A stretch of 64,000 nucleotides of DNA from Flaccisagitta enflata (GCA_965153355.1 OZ231128.1:11408001-11472000); one strand, 5' to 3'. Positions 1 through 13,174 are shown, counted from the stretch's first letter. A program made the numbers and translations. The notes: generated from the letters alone by a model not told the origin.

Positions 1-751
1 TAGACCCCGCTATCACAGATCCAAGAGTGACGGAAATCTGTCTTAAACAGATTTAAGAACTTGCTTCCTTTTGTGTCAATTTCTTTCAATTTCTAAGTTG
101 GTAATAGTGAAAACCCGCCTACAGTAGATGAATATATTTTGTCTCTTGGCATCCGTTATTGCCGGGATTAACTGTTGTAGTTTTTGATTAATTTATTACG
201 ACCAACGATTTTACCAGCTTTTCAAATTATGCCGTACTGCTGTTTATGTACTGCCAACGTCGTACTATTGAACAAAAGTTGAAATTCTACGTTCATGCAT
301 GCCTGCAACAAAGGCAAGCAAACTTCAAGTCTTCATCTCATGACATGTTTTGCGGGCTCTTTCAGAGATAAACTTTCATGCCAATATTGAAAAGAAAAAA
401 AAACTCAGTTAATAAGCTAATAAACCGATTGTTTATTAATATTACAGAAGGATTGGCGTTTTTTAAGTGTACAATAGGAGAAAATATTGATGGTGTAATT
501 ACCAGGTTTTCAACAGTATGGGTTGCTTGTCAAGATAAACATTGCTCGAAACAAGTTTTTGTTTAATAACATCTCCTGGGGAAAATATTTGGATAAAAGT
601 CACCAGGATCCACAGAGGGGGTAGGCTTGATGATTTTCAGAGCCATCGAACATTTGAGAAAACAAAAGAACCAAATTTTAGGAGCAAAACGGCTGATAAG
701 AACGTTGGAAGGCATCATCTTAGGTAGAAAAATATTTTCAATCAAATAACA
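1..751. other. Unique-looking sequence, no gene seen
   Basis: No exon with splice sites, tandem repeat or recognisable transposon end was found. The two short open frames at 378-727 are AT-rich and show no domain. Confidence 0.5.
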
Positions 752-1622
752 TATCGAGATTAATAGGGTTCAGAAATGTATAAAAAGCGGAATCTAATTC
801 AATCCATTTGTCACAAGACCAATTTTTAGGTGGGGAATCAGCTCAGACCACTAAAAAGATTCTCAGGTCAAGATTTGGGGCGCTACCGCTACCTATCTCA
901 GGTCTAAAGGCTATATAAGGTCAAAATTTCAAAGCGGGAAATTTGAAAATCTGATTGCAGATTCAGACTCCTTGCAAAAAAGTATTAAAAGAAAGTGTTT
1001 TTCTTTTTTTGATGTTCCATCTAGAACACAGTCAAAATTATCATCAAACGTTAAATAAAACCAAACTTTAAACAAAAGAGCAATTTTAACCCAAATATGA
1101 CCTTTGAAGTTAAATTACACCATGTTCTAGTTGGAATATCAAAAAAAGAAGAACACTTTCTTTAAATACTTTTTAGTTGCGGACACGCAACTCTATAAGA
1201 GGCTTTGTCCGTCCATCCGTCCGTCCGTTGGTCCGTCGGTCCGTGACCACGAGTCGAGAAGTGGGAAAACGAGCGTTATAGAAGCCTTTTGTGTATGGGA
1301 CTGTGTTGGGAAGGGGGTTGGGTGGGGCATTGGGTGTGGACTAGGTTTGGCTGCCCCTGCCCACCCGTCCGCAACGATATTGTGACCCCACGTCACTTGT
1401 TTGCAAGGATTCTGCAATCAGATTTTCAAATTTCCCAACTTGAAATTTTGACCTTATATAGCCTTTTGACCTGAGGTAGGTAGCGGTAGCGCCCGAAATC
1501 TTGACCTGAGAATTTTTTTAGTGGTCTGAGCTGGTTCCCCACCTTAGTATTGGTCTTGTGACAAATGGATTGAATTAGATTCCGCTTTTTATACATTTCT
1601 GGACCCTATTAATATCGAGATT
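752..1622. repeat. Long inverted repeat (foldback), right arm interrupted
   Basis: The left arm (about 752-1030) is repeated as its reverse complement at about 1120-1174 plus 1402-1622. Matching landmarks include AATAGGGTTCAGAAATG against CATTTCTGGACCCTATT, and GCGCTACCGCTACCTA against TAGGTAGCGGTAGCGC. The right arm is split by a 227-bp element (1175-1401), so the left arm serves as the pre-insertion sequence. Confidence 0.88.
1175..1401 (+). mobile_element. Helentron-like non-autonomous element, family C
   Basis: It starts AGTTGCGGACACGCAACT (a hairpin) after five T residues, continues TATAAGAGGCTTTGTCCGTC with CCGT/CGGT repeats, and ends with the complementary arm GTCCGCAAC, then GTGAC-CCCAC-GTCAC as a 3' stem-loop, then TTGTT. 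The other arm of the surrounding inverted repeat reads straight through six Ts at this point (5 + 1 here), so insertion was between T and T without target duplication. That fits the Helitron2/helentron class; no transposase or Rep-helicase is present in the window. Confidence 0.8.
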
Positions 1623-1655
1623 GATAGAAGCTGAATATCAAGGTTTCACGTTTTT

Positions 1656-1720
1656 GGGCAGCGGCTCCGGAGGGGCCGATGACCTGTGATGCTGATGCCA
1701 CACAGGAAAATTTTCTGTTT
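1656..1720 (+). mobile_element. 5' fragment of family E element
   Basis: TTTTT then GGGCAGCGGCTCCGGAGG and GGCCGATGACCTGTG match the 5' end of the family E elements at 3691 and 59265. No 3' end is visible nearby. Confidence 0.6.
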
Positions 1721-2071
1721 CTCCATTTCTCAGGTCTCCATTACACACTTTTGAATTAGTAACAACCTTCTTTATAACACCGTTTAGGCTCAAAAAGTCA
1801 AAAAGATAAGAATATTCCTGGCAATGTCTGGGGTTGTCGCATTGGGAAAATTATTGAGATATTACATAGGGATTATCTCGATGATATCTTGATAATACGC
1901 CCAATGGCAATGCGACAAGACCGACAACCACTTGTGTCAGCCTCAGAAAATGAAAAATATAACAACATTTTAGCCTCATGTCCAACCAATAACAATTTTT
2001 CTCTTAGATTCGCTATAATTTCCATTGCGTTCAAATGTAACATGCCGGTTTCCTAGAAGAGGTAGCTTTTT

Positions 2072-2256
2072 AGTCGCGTGCTACACCCCGCTTTGTCCGT
2101 CAGATGGTCAGTTGGTTGGTTGGTCGGTCACATTTTATTTTTTTTTATGTTTTTTATTCTTTGACCGTACTGCTCCTGCCCAAATGCTCTGGTGATCTCA
2201 AATATAGCCCCTGCCCATCCGCACGCGACTGGGGTAGCCGTGTATCCAGCCTTGTT
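2072..2256 (+). mobile_element. Helentron-like element, family A
   Basis: It begins AGTCGCGTGC after a T run and has ACCCCGCTTTGTCCGTC, then GGTCGGTCAC. It closes with CCCGCACGCGACTGGGG-like sequence, the GCCG-TGTATC-CAGC 3' hairpin and CTTGTT. The hairpin half of the 5' end is shortened compared with the copy at 44563. Confidence 0.8.
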
Positions 2257-2529
2257 CCTCTGTATTTTAGTTAAAACATAATTTCATACTTTTGTTTCTG
2301 ATTTTGAATGGTTGTTCTCCTTTATTTCATTCCTACCCTAGATCCCTTTCAGCGAAAACAGCGAAAGGAGTGATAGTACAGAAATTTTAATCAATCATTA
2401 CATAAGAAGATTGATGAAAAAAAAAAAAAACAGTTTAGTAACGGTTTGAGCCTCATATCGTCATTCAAATAACAACATTGAGCCTCAGAAAAAAATAACC
2501 CGTTGTTACTCAGTCAAAAGCGTGTATTC

Positions 2530-3095
2530 ATCCCCCCTGAAGTCAAGCAGGTCAGACCTTAAATCAGGCTTCTCAGACCCCAAATCTAGCCAATCAAGCC
2601 TGTTAGATTCCGATAAAAACCAGTCATGTGTCTAATCAGCCCTGTCACGCCTCAGTCCAAACTTGCCAGGCTCTTAATCAGGCTCTCAAACTCTGGCCTG
2701 TCAGACTTCTAATCAGACCTGCCAGATGCAAAATCAGGCTGAGCAGGCAAAAAATCAGGCCAAAGATCTGGCCTTCATAGCCACAAATAAGGTCTGCCGC
2801 ATCCAAATTCTAGCCTTCCAGGCCCTTTAACAGATCTTCCAGGCCCGCCATGAGGGCAATCGAGACCCAAATCTGACCCCTCCGTCTTCAAACCAGGCCC
2901 ACATTCCCCAAATCAGGCCAGTCATGTCAAGCCTTAGATCAGGCCTGTCTAGTCTAAAACCACATGTCAGACTTGCTAGGCCCTAAATCAAGCCTGTCCG
3001 GCCACAGATGAGGACTATCAGGTACCGTTTGTCTGTCCATCCATCCGTCCATCTGTCCATCAATCCATCCGTTTGTCCGTCCGTCCGTCTATCTG
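2530..3095 (+). repeat. Degenerate AGGCC-type minisatellite plus CCGT tract
   Basis: Diverged repeats of the CAGGCCTCAAATCAGG kind, spaced about 18-25 bp, are followed at 3028-3095 by a GTCCATCCATCCGT microsatellite. This resembles the interior of a family E element, but neither terminus is clear, so it is probably an old, end-less copy. Confidence 0.6.
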
Positions 3096-3690
3096 TTTGT
3101 CCACATTTTGAAATTTTGTTCTTGAGGTATTTTAAGGTAAAATAAATTGTTTCTCAAGAAAGGAAGGGAGGGAGGGAAAGAAGGGAGAGAGGAAGGAAGG
3201 AAAGAAAGAGGAAGGGAGGGAGCGAGGGAGGTAAGAAAGGAAGGCGTATGTATGTATATAGTTGTGTATAAATCAGGGATGTATATAATTGTTCTAAAAG
3301 GGTTTGGAATGTATATAATTGCGTTTTAATGGGTTTGGGAATGGGATAGAATAGAGAAGGGGCAAAAAGAGAGAAAAAAAGAAAATTCAAAGAAATTTTT
3401 ACTTTTGACAGTACCAATACACAGAACATTATTAGCACAACACAATTTAACACTATTTGAACTTATAAGTGTATTGTTTTAGTGCTCTATGGAGAAGATA
3501 ATCAAAATTTTGTAATGCCACACAACGCATCGAGGGGAACAAAATCAGAGGCAGGGGGGGGGGGGAATCAAAGGCCCGGAGTTCTCGAGGTCCTTTGGAA
3601 CACAGTCTGTCTGTCCATCCATTCGTCCGTCAGTCCATGGATCTGTCCATCCATCCATCTGTTTGCCCATCCATCTGTCTGTCTGTTTTT

Positions 3691-4454
3691 GGGCAGCGGC
3701 CCCGAAGGGGACGAAGTCCTGTAGAACACAGGGGGACTTTCGTTCGTCCTTCCGTCATTCCGTGCGTTCGTCCCCCCCCTCACCAGGCCCCTCAGGCCTC
3801 AAATCTGGCCTCTGAGACCTCAAATCTGGCCTCTCAGGCCTCAAATCTGGCCTCTCAGGCCTCCATTCCAGCCTCTCAGGCCTCATATCCAGCCTCTCAA
3901 GCCTCAAATCCAGCCTCTCAGGCCTCATATCCAGCCTCTCAGGCCTCATATCATGCCTCTCAGGCCTCATATCCGGTCTCTCAGGCCTCAAATCCAACCT
4001 CTCAGGTCTCAAACCTGGCCTTTCAGGCCTCAAATTAGGCTTCTCAGGCCTCAAATCCAAATTTTCAAGCCTCCAACCTGGCCTCTCAGGCCTCAAGTCA
4101 GGCCTCACAGGCCTTAAATCAGCTATCTAAGCCTCAATTTATTGCTCTCAGGCTTCAAATCAGCCTTAATCCAGCTCTCTCAAACATCAAGTCAGCCCTC
4201 TCAAGCTTCCGTTGGCCTTCTGAGGCCTTACATCAGCCGTCTTAGACCTCAGTTTAGGCTCTTGAAGGCCTTTAGAAAGCCCTCTATAGCAACTCATCCA
4301 CTTCTTCATGCAGGATGAACGAAAGTCCCCCTGTGTTCTACAGGACTTCGTCCCCTTCGGGGCCGCTGCCCTGCTTCCCCTCACTCCAATTCACAATCAC
4401 TTAAAGCAGGGCAACGGGTATCGCTGACCACATATTGCCCTTGGGCGACCTGTT
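3691..4454 (+). mobile_element. Family E element with 18-bp minisatellite core
   Basis: It starts GGGCAGCGGCCCCGAAGG after TTTTT. An inverted copy of the first ~55 bp lies at about 4312-4372 (GGGGCCGCTGCCC). Between them are about 18 diverged copies of the 18-bp unit CCTCTCAGGCCTCAAATC. Beyond the right arm comes a 3' tail with the stem-loop GCCCTTGGGC and GACCTGTT. Open frames on both strands through the array are repeat translations, not genes. Confidence 0.82.
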
Positions 4455-4734
4455 CCATTCGTCCAGCCATCCATCTGTCCAACTATCTGTCTGTCCAGGA
4501 TTTGGTTCGCAGAGGATCTGTACCATAGAGACTACAATGTAGGTCTCGAAAGCTGGCATCTTTGTGTATGAGAGGCCATGGTCTGGGTCTTTGAGTCCAG
4601 GATCTTGGCCTTAAAGGCGAGGACCTGGAATCAATATAATGACAATTTTCTGCCTTTAAAAGGTGAAATTTGTAACTATTTTAGCTAGTTAACAAGCAAA
4701 ATTTTTAGTTAATTTGAAAACCTAAACTATTGCA

Positions 4735-4960
4735 ACTCCTACTAAAAACCATCCTCGAGACCTCGACACAAGTCGAAGGCAAACCAACCCCACAGCCCAT
4801 AACCAATAACACCATCACTGTGGCTAAAAAAATACCCTGTAACTGGGTCTGTGAACCCCTTAATCAACCTAAAACGCCATATCATTGTGGCTTAAAAACT
4901 ATCCTCGACCCTAATCAGAGACCAACCAATCTAAAACACCATCACCATGGCTAATAGTCG
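4735..4960 (+). repeat. Dispersed repeat G, copy 1
   Basis: About four diverged units of roughly 55-60 bp, marked by ACCATCCTCGA, ACCAACCCC, AATCAACCTAAAAC and CACTGTGGCTAAAA. The same unit returns at 7976-8105. Both copies sit next to family E fragments. No terminal structure was seen. Confidence 0.65.
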
Positions 4961-4969
4961 CAAAAGTGT

Positions 4970-5180
4970 TAGATGGTCAGCGGCACCTGTGCCCTGCCTA
5001 AGTAAGGTGTGCTTGAAGTGGAAGGGGGAGCAGGGCAGCGGCCCCGAAGGAGTTGATGACCTATGCTTTCGCTCAGGGGAGTTTTCTCCTTCGTCCCCCT
5101 TCCCCAATCTCCAGACCCATATCTGAGCCTGGAGGCCCATATCCCAGCCTCCAGGCCCAAATCCCAGTCTTGAGGTAGGC
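4970..5180 (-). mobile_element. Diverged family E fragment
   Basis: GGTCAGCGGCACCTGTGCCC, GGGCAGCGGCCCCGAAGG and GATGACCTATGCTTTCGCTC match the outer tail and inverted arm of family E in reverse. They are followed by degenerate GGCCCATATCCCAGCC repeats. Confidence 0.6.
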
Positions 5181-5743
5181 TAGTAGGACGAAAATGTTAA
5201 GAATGGCCGTATATGGCATATGATGTATGGATTGGCTCGTAAAAATATCGACATTATCAAAAAACTTCATTTTTGGCCTATTTTACCAATTTCAGAAACA
5301 TACAATCACTAAACCCAACAAACACTGTGCAGTCAATTCCTGGCACTTTTTTCTAGATGATAAGATAAGTGAAATGTGATATTGAAATGGCTCATACTAC
5401 CAAAAATCTGTGATAAGATCTCTCAGATTACTAAATTTAACATCTGTCCTTCACATATCATCGATCAGAACGCTCAAAAGCTACTATCTATTTAGTTGCT
5501 TACATCTTTATCCACCCTAAATTACAATAAAGAATTTTCCACACTTAGAAATGAGCATCAACTTTGAAAGACCACTGCTCACAAACGAATTGAGCTACAA
5601 ACCCCAGATTGGTCGCAATTTAAAGTGTTCAAACAACTCTTTAAGTTGAAACCAATCTGGGATATGTTGCAATACTCCTCCAAAGTTGTTTATTTTTCAG
5701 AGCAAAAATCTTGAAAGAGTATGGGTCCGCGACTGGGGTCAAA

Positions 5744-7131
5744 TGCAGTGGCCCCAAGTTGGATAGTTAGTAGCTAGATCTGGATAGTAATGGAGGTGCC
5801 TTAGATAGTAAAAAATAATCTGGATACCAGCTACTAATCTAGATATGAAATGAAATTTTTTTACATAGTGCTGGATACTAACAATTTTTTCAATTTTTTT
5901 ATTTTTTTAGGTAAAATTTAAAGATAATCGTCAAACCAATAAAAAATTTTCAAAAACATTTTGATGAATATCAAAATTTCAGTTATCATGAGTTTATTCA
6001 ACTTAGATTCTGGTTGAAGTTATATATAGAATCATTTCTAATCAACTTACAAATGTGTAACAGAATGAAATATCTAATTTGAAAAAAATTAGAATTTCAT
6101 TTTGTTTTATAAGTATTTAAAGGGAAACTTATGATGTTAGCGATATGAAATTTGGACAAGGTTACCACACCAGGTAATTTGTAACATAAAACAGTGAGAT
6201 TAAACCCCGAGGTTGCTTGGAATCGCTCAAGTTTTGCTTTGGGGTTGCTGGAGGTTGATGTTATTGTTTGTTATGCAGTGAAGCACTACTGTTATTTATC
6301 ATAGTGAAGTCATTGTTTCTAACAATGCAACCCCGAGCAACCAAAAACAACCCCGAGCAAACCCAAAGCTTGAGTTGCCTGAGGTTAACTCAGGGTTAAA
6401 CCTAGAGCAATCCCTGGGGTTTAATCTCACCCAAGATTACGGGGTGTACCAAGTGTTAGACCCATATAAATCAAGAATGTGATTTTTTGAAGCTTTTACT
6501 TTCTCTCACAGTATCTATCTTTTTTATTGGGTCAGATAATCATAAATAGAGATGAATACAAGCAAGAATCACTCTTACCTGAAAAATTATATCCTAGCTA
6601 CTCAAGGGAAAATTGGCCTTTGTACAATGTACAGTTGATGGTATAACAAAACTTAGACCCATTGCATACCATATAGAAAATACACAGGAAAGATTTGATT
6701 ATCCTCCTCTTGTTTCTCTCCCCTTTATTTCATTACAAAAAATTGTTTTTGCCAAGATCTATGTTTTGAATGCCCTGATAAGTATGAAAGGAAGTTTCTT
6801 TTGTTATAATAATAAATATAAAGTGATGCATTAAGCCAACAAACGTGAAGGATCTTAGCACATCAGGTCTAAAGCTTGCAAGCCATCAAAATGTCATACA
6901 AACATAGAAATAATTATACAAAAATTAAATTAAGCTATATTCAAGTGCATTTCAAAGGACTGAGCAAAACTAAGCTTTAAAAGAGTTGCAGCTATGTCGG
7001 CGCTGCTTTGTAGTATAATCCTTATGTTTAGATAATAGATTAGATAGTGAAGAAAAAAATTTAGCTATATTCTAGATAGTAACAGCCATCAACTTGGCTA
7101 GTAGCTCCAAAAATCACTTGGGGACACTGCA
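5744..7131. mobile_element. AT-rich element with ~16-bp terminal inverted repeats
   Basis: The left end GCAGTGGCCCCAAGTTGG pairs with ACTTGGGGACACTGC at the right end, and GATAGT/TAGTAGCT motifs lie just inside both ends. About 1.39 kb, no coding capacity. Another inverted repeat is nested at 6196-6428. A target duplication could not be fixed because the end is itself palindromic (TGCA). Confidence 0.6.
6196..6428. repeat. Small foldback with GGTTTAATCTC ends
   Basis: GAGATTAAACCCCGAGG at the left is matched by GGGGTTTAATCTC at the right, with several GCAACCCCGAGCAA units between. It is nested in the 5744-7131 element. Confidence 0.6.
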
Positions 7132-7914
7132 GGAAACGCACAGGTGGATCGTTTGCGTCAATTCTATGCGTTTCATTTACTTCCGCGTTTGATTCCATTG
7201 TGTTCGAGATACCCTCGTACTCTTTTGGCTCTAGCTTTTTTCAGCTTCATGCTAAAAGATTTCTGAAACCAGATTTGAATTCCCCACGCAATAACCTACA
7301 TGGCTATCCTGAGTCGCTCGCGTTACCAAGCGATTTGCGGCCTCATATGACGGTTTTCTAAACTCATTAGTTATTCCTTCATTTTTAATCAAATTTTTCC
7401 GACAGAAAAACATATTACTCGATAGTCTGACGATAGATCTACTTGATTTTGAATGATTTTTTGTGATATTGATGAATTTCGAGCAATGAATTGGATATAC
7501 ATGGTGGTTTAAAAATTCTGACAACTTTTTTTTCCACTGCAATCCTCTTGCTTTCCCGCTGACTTCTTGCCTACTTGAGGCCCAGATCCCTTGAGACTGG
7601 GATTTGGGCCTCGAAGATGAGATTTTGGCCTTAACATGGGATTTGGGCCTTGACATTGGGGGTTTGGGCCTCAAGACTGGGATACAGGCCTGGGGGAGGA
7701 GAAGGAGGAGAACACACTTACTTTGTTCAATTGTAAATCGCGAAGTAGTATTTCTTTCGAATGAAAATCCTTGAGTTGAAATCTATCGACTTTAGCTTTT
7801 AAGTTGCTTGTCGCTATGACTAATTCTTATATGTAAGCTCTAAATCAAGGGATATCCATTTAAGGATGGATTTAAGCCCAGGATTTCACTTCGCGAATCA
7901 GTCGAGTGTGAGAA

Positions 7915-8105
7915 GGAGAAAATTCCACTGTGTGTAGGCATAGGTCATCGACCCTTTCAGGGCCGCTGCTCAAAAAACATCCTCGACCCGCATTGTAGGG
8001 AAACCAACCCCATAGTAAATAACACCATTACCGTGGCTAAAAACCACTCTCTACCCAGAACAGGGACTAACAAACCCCTTAATCAACCTAAAACCCCATA
8101 TGCAA
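7915..8105 (+). repeat. Family E fragment followed by dispersed repeat G, copy 2
   Basis: GGTCATCGACCCTTTCAGGG and CCGCTGCTCAAAA resemble a family E arm. CATCCTCGACCC, ACCAACCCCATAG and AATCAACCTAAAACCCC then repeat the unit seen at 4735-4960. The upstream stretch 7132-7914 and downstream 8106-8633 show no gene or clear repeat apart from GGGCCT-type motifs near 7570-7700. Confidence 0.55.
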
Positions 8106-8633
8106 CACACTCAACGCCCTCAACGCCCTCTTTCCTAAAAAAAAAAGAATATCAGCAAAACAATTCTCTGAGGATTTTTGGTAAATTCGCCAAAAACGCT
8201 AAAACGATAACAAACAGACGGCGGAAGGGGAATGATTTAGGAGCGACCGCCATATATACCAAAATATTGGGCCTGTATATAATTGAATCCCTCCCCACCC
8301 TCAACCCCCCCCCCCCCGTGGGAAATCAACAGGTTTAGAGATAGGGAAGGGAAAGGAAGAGGGTTAGAAGAGACAATTTCTTAACCTAAAATACAATTAA
8401 AACCCGGCTCTAACTGTTTTATGGCTGTATGGGGAACCATAGATTTTGTAGCGAAGCAACACGTTGCAGGGATGAAAATCAAAGGAGGGGGGGGGTTAAA
8501 TCAAGAGTGACTCAACTTTATTCACCCCTGCAAAATATTGTTGAGATAGCGCCATCCCCGGAAAACGAGATAAACTCTGGCACAGATCCTCTTCTCATCT
8601 TTCCAATACATTGATTAACATTAAATGGTTTTT

Positions 8634-8925
8634 AGTCGCGTTCATTACATAAGGCTTTGTTGGTCCGTCGTTTGGTCGGTCGGTCCATCTGTCAGCTTGG
8701 TCAATTGGTCGTTTTTTTAAAAATTCCTTTTAAGTCCTTTTAGGTCTGGTTATGTCAAGTTAGGACATTCCATGTAATTTTGAGCTACTAGCTGCTTTCA
8801 TTTCATTGATATTTACTCATTTTACTCATTCTAATCATTTTGAGAGGATAGTTATTTTCAAGTCAGTTTATTTGTGATAGACTTTAAATACGTCTCGCAG
8901 GCGACTGATCGGTGTTAGCCTTGTT
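8634..8925 (+). mobile_element. Helentron-like element, family B (diverged)
   Basis: It starts AGTCGCGTTCATTACATAAG and has GGCTTTGTTGGTCCGTC with GGTCGGTC repeats and AAGTCCTTTTAGGTC motifs. It ends CGTCTCGCAGGCGACTGATC, then GGTGTTAGCCTTGTT. The 3' end matches the other family B copies at 31541, 43264 and 43762. Confidence 0.72.
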
Positions 8926-9036
8926 AACATTGTCAGCAAAACAAACAGAGTTTGCTGGTGGTGCTTAGTCGGTCAAAATGGAAACAAGGCCCTTTAATGG
9001 TAAAGTGATTTGTAATTTGGTTATTGAAATTGATGC

Positions 9037-9037
9037 G

Positions 9038-9109
<72 letters not shown>

Positions 9110-9156
9110 TTGTTGTTGTTGTTGTTTTTGTTTTTGTTTTTTTGTTGTTGTTGTTT

Positions 9157-9251
<95 letters not shown>

Positions 9252-9378
9252 GGAATTGATATGGTTGCCATAATCTGATTGTTTTGATGTTTTTGCAATT
9301 TTGGATTAATGAGCCGGCTTAAATAACCAATACCCTCTCGTTCCTGGTGATCGACAACGATGATGATGACGACGATGA

Positions 9379-9411
<33 letters not shown>

Positions 9412-9445
9412 CGATGATGAAGATGATGATGATGATGATGATGAT
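9037..9445. repeat. Microsatellites (TTG)n, then (GAC/GAT)n
   Basis: An almost pure TTG tract at 9037-9251 is followed after about 110 bp by GAC/GAT triplets at 9359-9445. The minus-strand frame across them (polyglutamine, polythreonine, polyisoleucine) is a translation of the repeats and is not called as a gene. Confidence 0.95.
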
Positions 9446-9631
9446 GACAGCTTCTAACGTGAATCTCTGCTGCCGTGAAGGTTTTTTTTTCATGTTCCCT
9501 GTCAGGCTGCTGCTGTCGTTGTTTCCGTTGCTGCTGATGCTTTTTAGAGGCTGCTGAAGCTGCGGCAATCGAGAAGAAGCGCGTCTATTCGGTTATTTGC
9601 TGCCACGCGCAAAACGCCGGAAGTGTCGCGT

Positions 9632-10608
<977 letters not shown>

Positions 10609-10616
10609 GTTCTAGA

Positions 10617-10792
10617 TCAAGTAATGCGGGGTTACAATATCGTCGCAGACGGGTGACCAGGGCAGGGGAGTACACCCTCCCCCCTCCACCCTCTCCACAC
10701 ACGCGCGGCATCTCGAATATGTGATTTTTCACGGATGAACCAATGGACCAACGGACGGACAGCGCCTCTTATAGAGTTGCCAGTCCGCGACT
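10617..10792 (-). mobile_element. Helentron-like element, family C
   Basis: Read on the minus strand it starts AGTCGCGGACTGGCAACTC, has TATAAGAGGCGCTGTCCGTC, and ends CGTCTGCGACGATATTG, then GTAAC-CCCGC-ATTAC (a slightly decayed 3' stem). It sits just beyond the purine tract. Confidence 0.72.
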
Positions 10793-10919
10793 GAAAAGCG
10801 AAATGAACGCCAGAATCTGACCTTATAACCGACCCTGATAATTTGATGACCAACCCTGATAATTCTATTTTAAATCAAGCATTTTTTGAGTCATATTCCC
10901 TCTCATCACACCCCTTTAA

Positions 10920-11445
10920 CAGTCAGTGGACAAAACAAAATAGGTAGAGAGCTCACTCTGTTGGTTTTGATCCAACCTACTGATAGTAAACAGCCGGCTG
11001 TAAACAACAACTGGTTGTGAAAAATTACAGCCGCTGTCATCTTACAAAGTCGGCAAAAATCCAACCTATACAGAATAGAACGTGACTAGCATATTCATAA
11101 TTCTGATGAAATTCTGAGAAGTTTCACATGTCACATTTTACATTAATTATAAAAAATAATCTTTAAACATTATATCATAACCTTATTAAACATTGATAAA
11201 AAATTTTATTTTCATATAAAAGTATATGTTGTGACGTATCAAACTTATCAGAATTTCAACAGGATTATGAATTTACAGGTTTTTTTCTATTTGATGGAAG
11301 TTGGATTTTTGCCAACTTTATAGCATGACAGACAGCTGTAATTTTTACAACTAGTTATTATTTACAGCCTGCTGTTTAATAACGGTAGGTTGGATCAAAG
11401 CTAACAGAGTGAGCTCTCTACCTATTTTGTTTTGTCCACTGACTG
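10920..11445. mobile_element. Foldback MITE FB4, copy 1 (TSD TTAA)
   Basis: A near-palindrome of 526 bp starting CAGTCAGTGGACAAAAC and ending with the reverse complement CCACTGACTG, flanked by TTAA at 10916-10919 and 11446-11449. Full-length relatives at 31696 and 52675 carry different 4-bp duplications, so the duplication length is 4 bp and not TTAA-specific. No coding sequence; the superfamily is not assigned. Confidence 0.9.
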
Positions 11446-11847
11446 TTAAAGCTTTTTTCCATTTTAGTTGTTTTTGAAACAATTGATAAAGGAGGAAAAA
11501 GTACCCTCAATGTTAGAAATACACGCCAGCATGTTTTGAGAGAGTTATCAAATTTCTATACAAAGTTAAAGCTTATTTTGTTTTTTGTTTGTTTGTTTAC
11601 TGCATAGCTGATTTGAAATCGGCAAATTAGTCACTGCAATAAGAGCTCTCACACACCAAACGTGAATTGACTATAAATGAAGTGTATGCACCTGTATGCA
11701 CCTGCATACACCATGCCCATTTTAAAAAGGGAATGAGGGGTGTTGGGGGGGGGTCGGCTAATTATCTTCATCACTTTTAGGTGAGTTCCGTAATGTTTCA
11801 AATTTGTGGAGCCTTTGGGAATCACTGATATCAAAATATAAGAAAAC

Positions 11848-11950
11848 GAGGCTCGATACACGGCCAAAAAGTAGTCGCTGGCGAGTGGGCAGGGGCAGCA
11901 ATGCGGATGGGCAGGAGCAGTATGAATGTGGGTGTGGCTTTAGTGATATT
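11848..11950 (-). mobile_element. 3' fragment of family A element
   Basis: CGATACACGGC then CGAGTGGGCAGGGGCAG and GGGCAGGAGCAG match the 3' half of family A in reverse. The 5' part cannot be traced beyond about 11950. Confidence 0.5.
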
Positions 11951-12308
11951 GCTGAGCTGGGGCCCTAATGCGTAAAAATCAGTATTTAGGCGATTCCAAA
12001 TTTTGCGTTTCCTAGGGACACAGCCGCTTGTACGATATCAAAAACTCAAAATTGAATAGAATCTTTTTAATAAATGGTGAAAAAGATGATAAAATAATAC
12101 TGCAAATATGCACTTCAACCAGGTATAGTTTGAACGTCTCTACTTTGAAACGTTTGCACAGAGAACGTAGGTGGAAATTCATGAGAAGAGAGAGAAAAAA
12201 AAAACAACTTTAGTCAAAACTGATTTGCATACCGAGAACTTGAATCTGTAAATATTGACAAAAAAGATAAAGTTGGGGATGGGAAGCAATGATAGCGACC
12301 GAGCATGT

Positions 12309-12492
<184 letters not shown>

Positions 12493-13174
12493 TAATGTTG
12501 TCCAAACCATACAACTAGCATGATCCACTCATCTGTCCCCAAATACATGAAGATGAGAAGTGTTTCACGCTCTGAGTTACCCGCATTTTATTTTGATCCT
12601 CAACTGAGGGTGCGTCTGCATTCACCATCTTATTTAGATATCTTATCTGGCTATCAATATCCGGATATTATGCATAGTGAATTTACAAGATTTACTACAT
12701 GAAATATCCGGATATTATTATCCAAAGAAAACATCCGAATAAGCTGATTAATGCAGACACACCTTCAAGGTAGCACGCGCACATCACTCTACAAAACCAG
12801 GCCAGAAGATATCCAATTTCTGTGTCGATATGTCTTTTTGAGATACTGTATAGAGCATCAAAATCAAGTTAAACGCCGCTGTGTCAGATCTGCCAATTAC
12901 AAGAGAAACATTCACGCACAAAGAGGAACAATGAGAAAAAGATGCCCAGAGAAGAAGAGACAATGATACAAATAGTCAGACAAAACACAATCACGAGCAA
13001 CTTCAAAACCACGCTTTTATGACTTTTTTCCTACGGTGAATGTCGCCTCAGTTGGTACATTAGAAATCCAATATAAGGACCTTGAAGGGAATGGAAAATT
13101 TTGGCTGCTGAATCCGAATATTTTCGAATCGAATTACCATTTTTTGTCATTTTTTAGAAATTGAAACCAGGTTT
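12493..13174 (+). repeat. Inverted duplication, copy A
   Basis: From TAATGTTGTCCAAACCATAC to about TTGAAACCAGGTTTT this matches the reverse complement of 16623-17126 plus 18339-18358 with few substitutions. It keeps the empty site (CCAAACCATACAACTAG) of the Tc1/mariner-like element carried by copy B, and has its own 156-bp insertion at 12608. An open frame of about 70 codons is shared with copy B but has no domain I know. Confidence 0.88.
12608..12763. mobile_element. 156-bp MITE with GGTGYGTCTGCATT ends, copy 1
   Basis: Terminal inverted repeats GGGTGCGTCTGCATT and AATGCAGACACACC flank an AT-rich centre with two ATATCCGGATATT palindromes. Copy B of the surrounding duplication lacks it. A relative of exactly the same length is at 39650. 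The target duplication is unclear here; copy 2 suggests TTA. Confidence 0.8.

Noticed and set aside
8933-9568. 211-codon minus-strand polyglutamine/polythreonine protein
   Set aside because: Most of it is TTG/CAA and GAC/GAT microsatellite. The non-repetitive ends are short and show no domain or splice signals.
10916-11449. piggyBac element because of TTAA flanks
   Set aside because: Sister copies have TGTA and ATCA duplications, so TTAA is coincidental.
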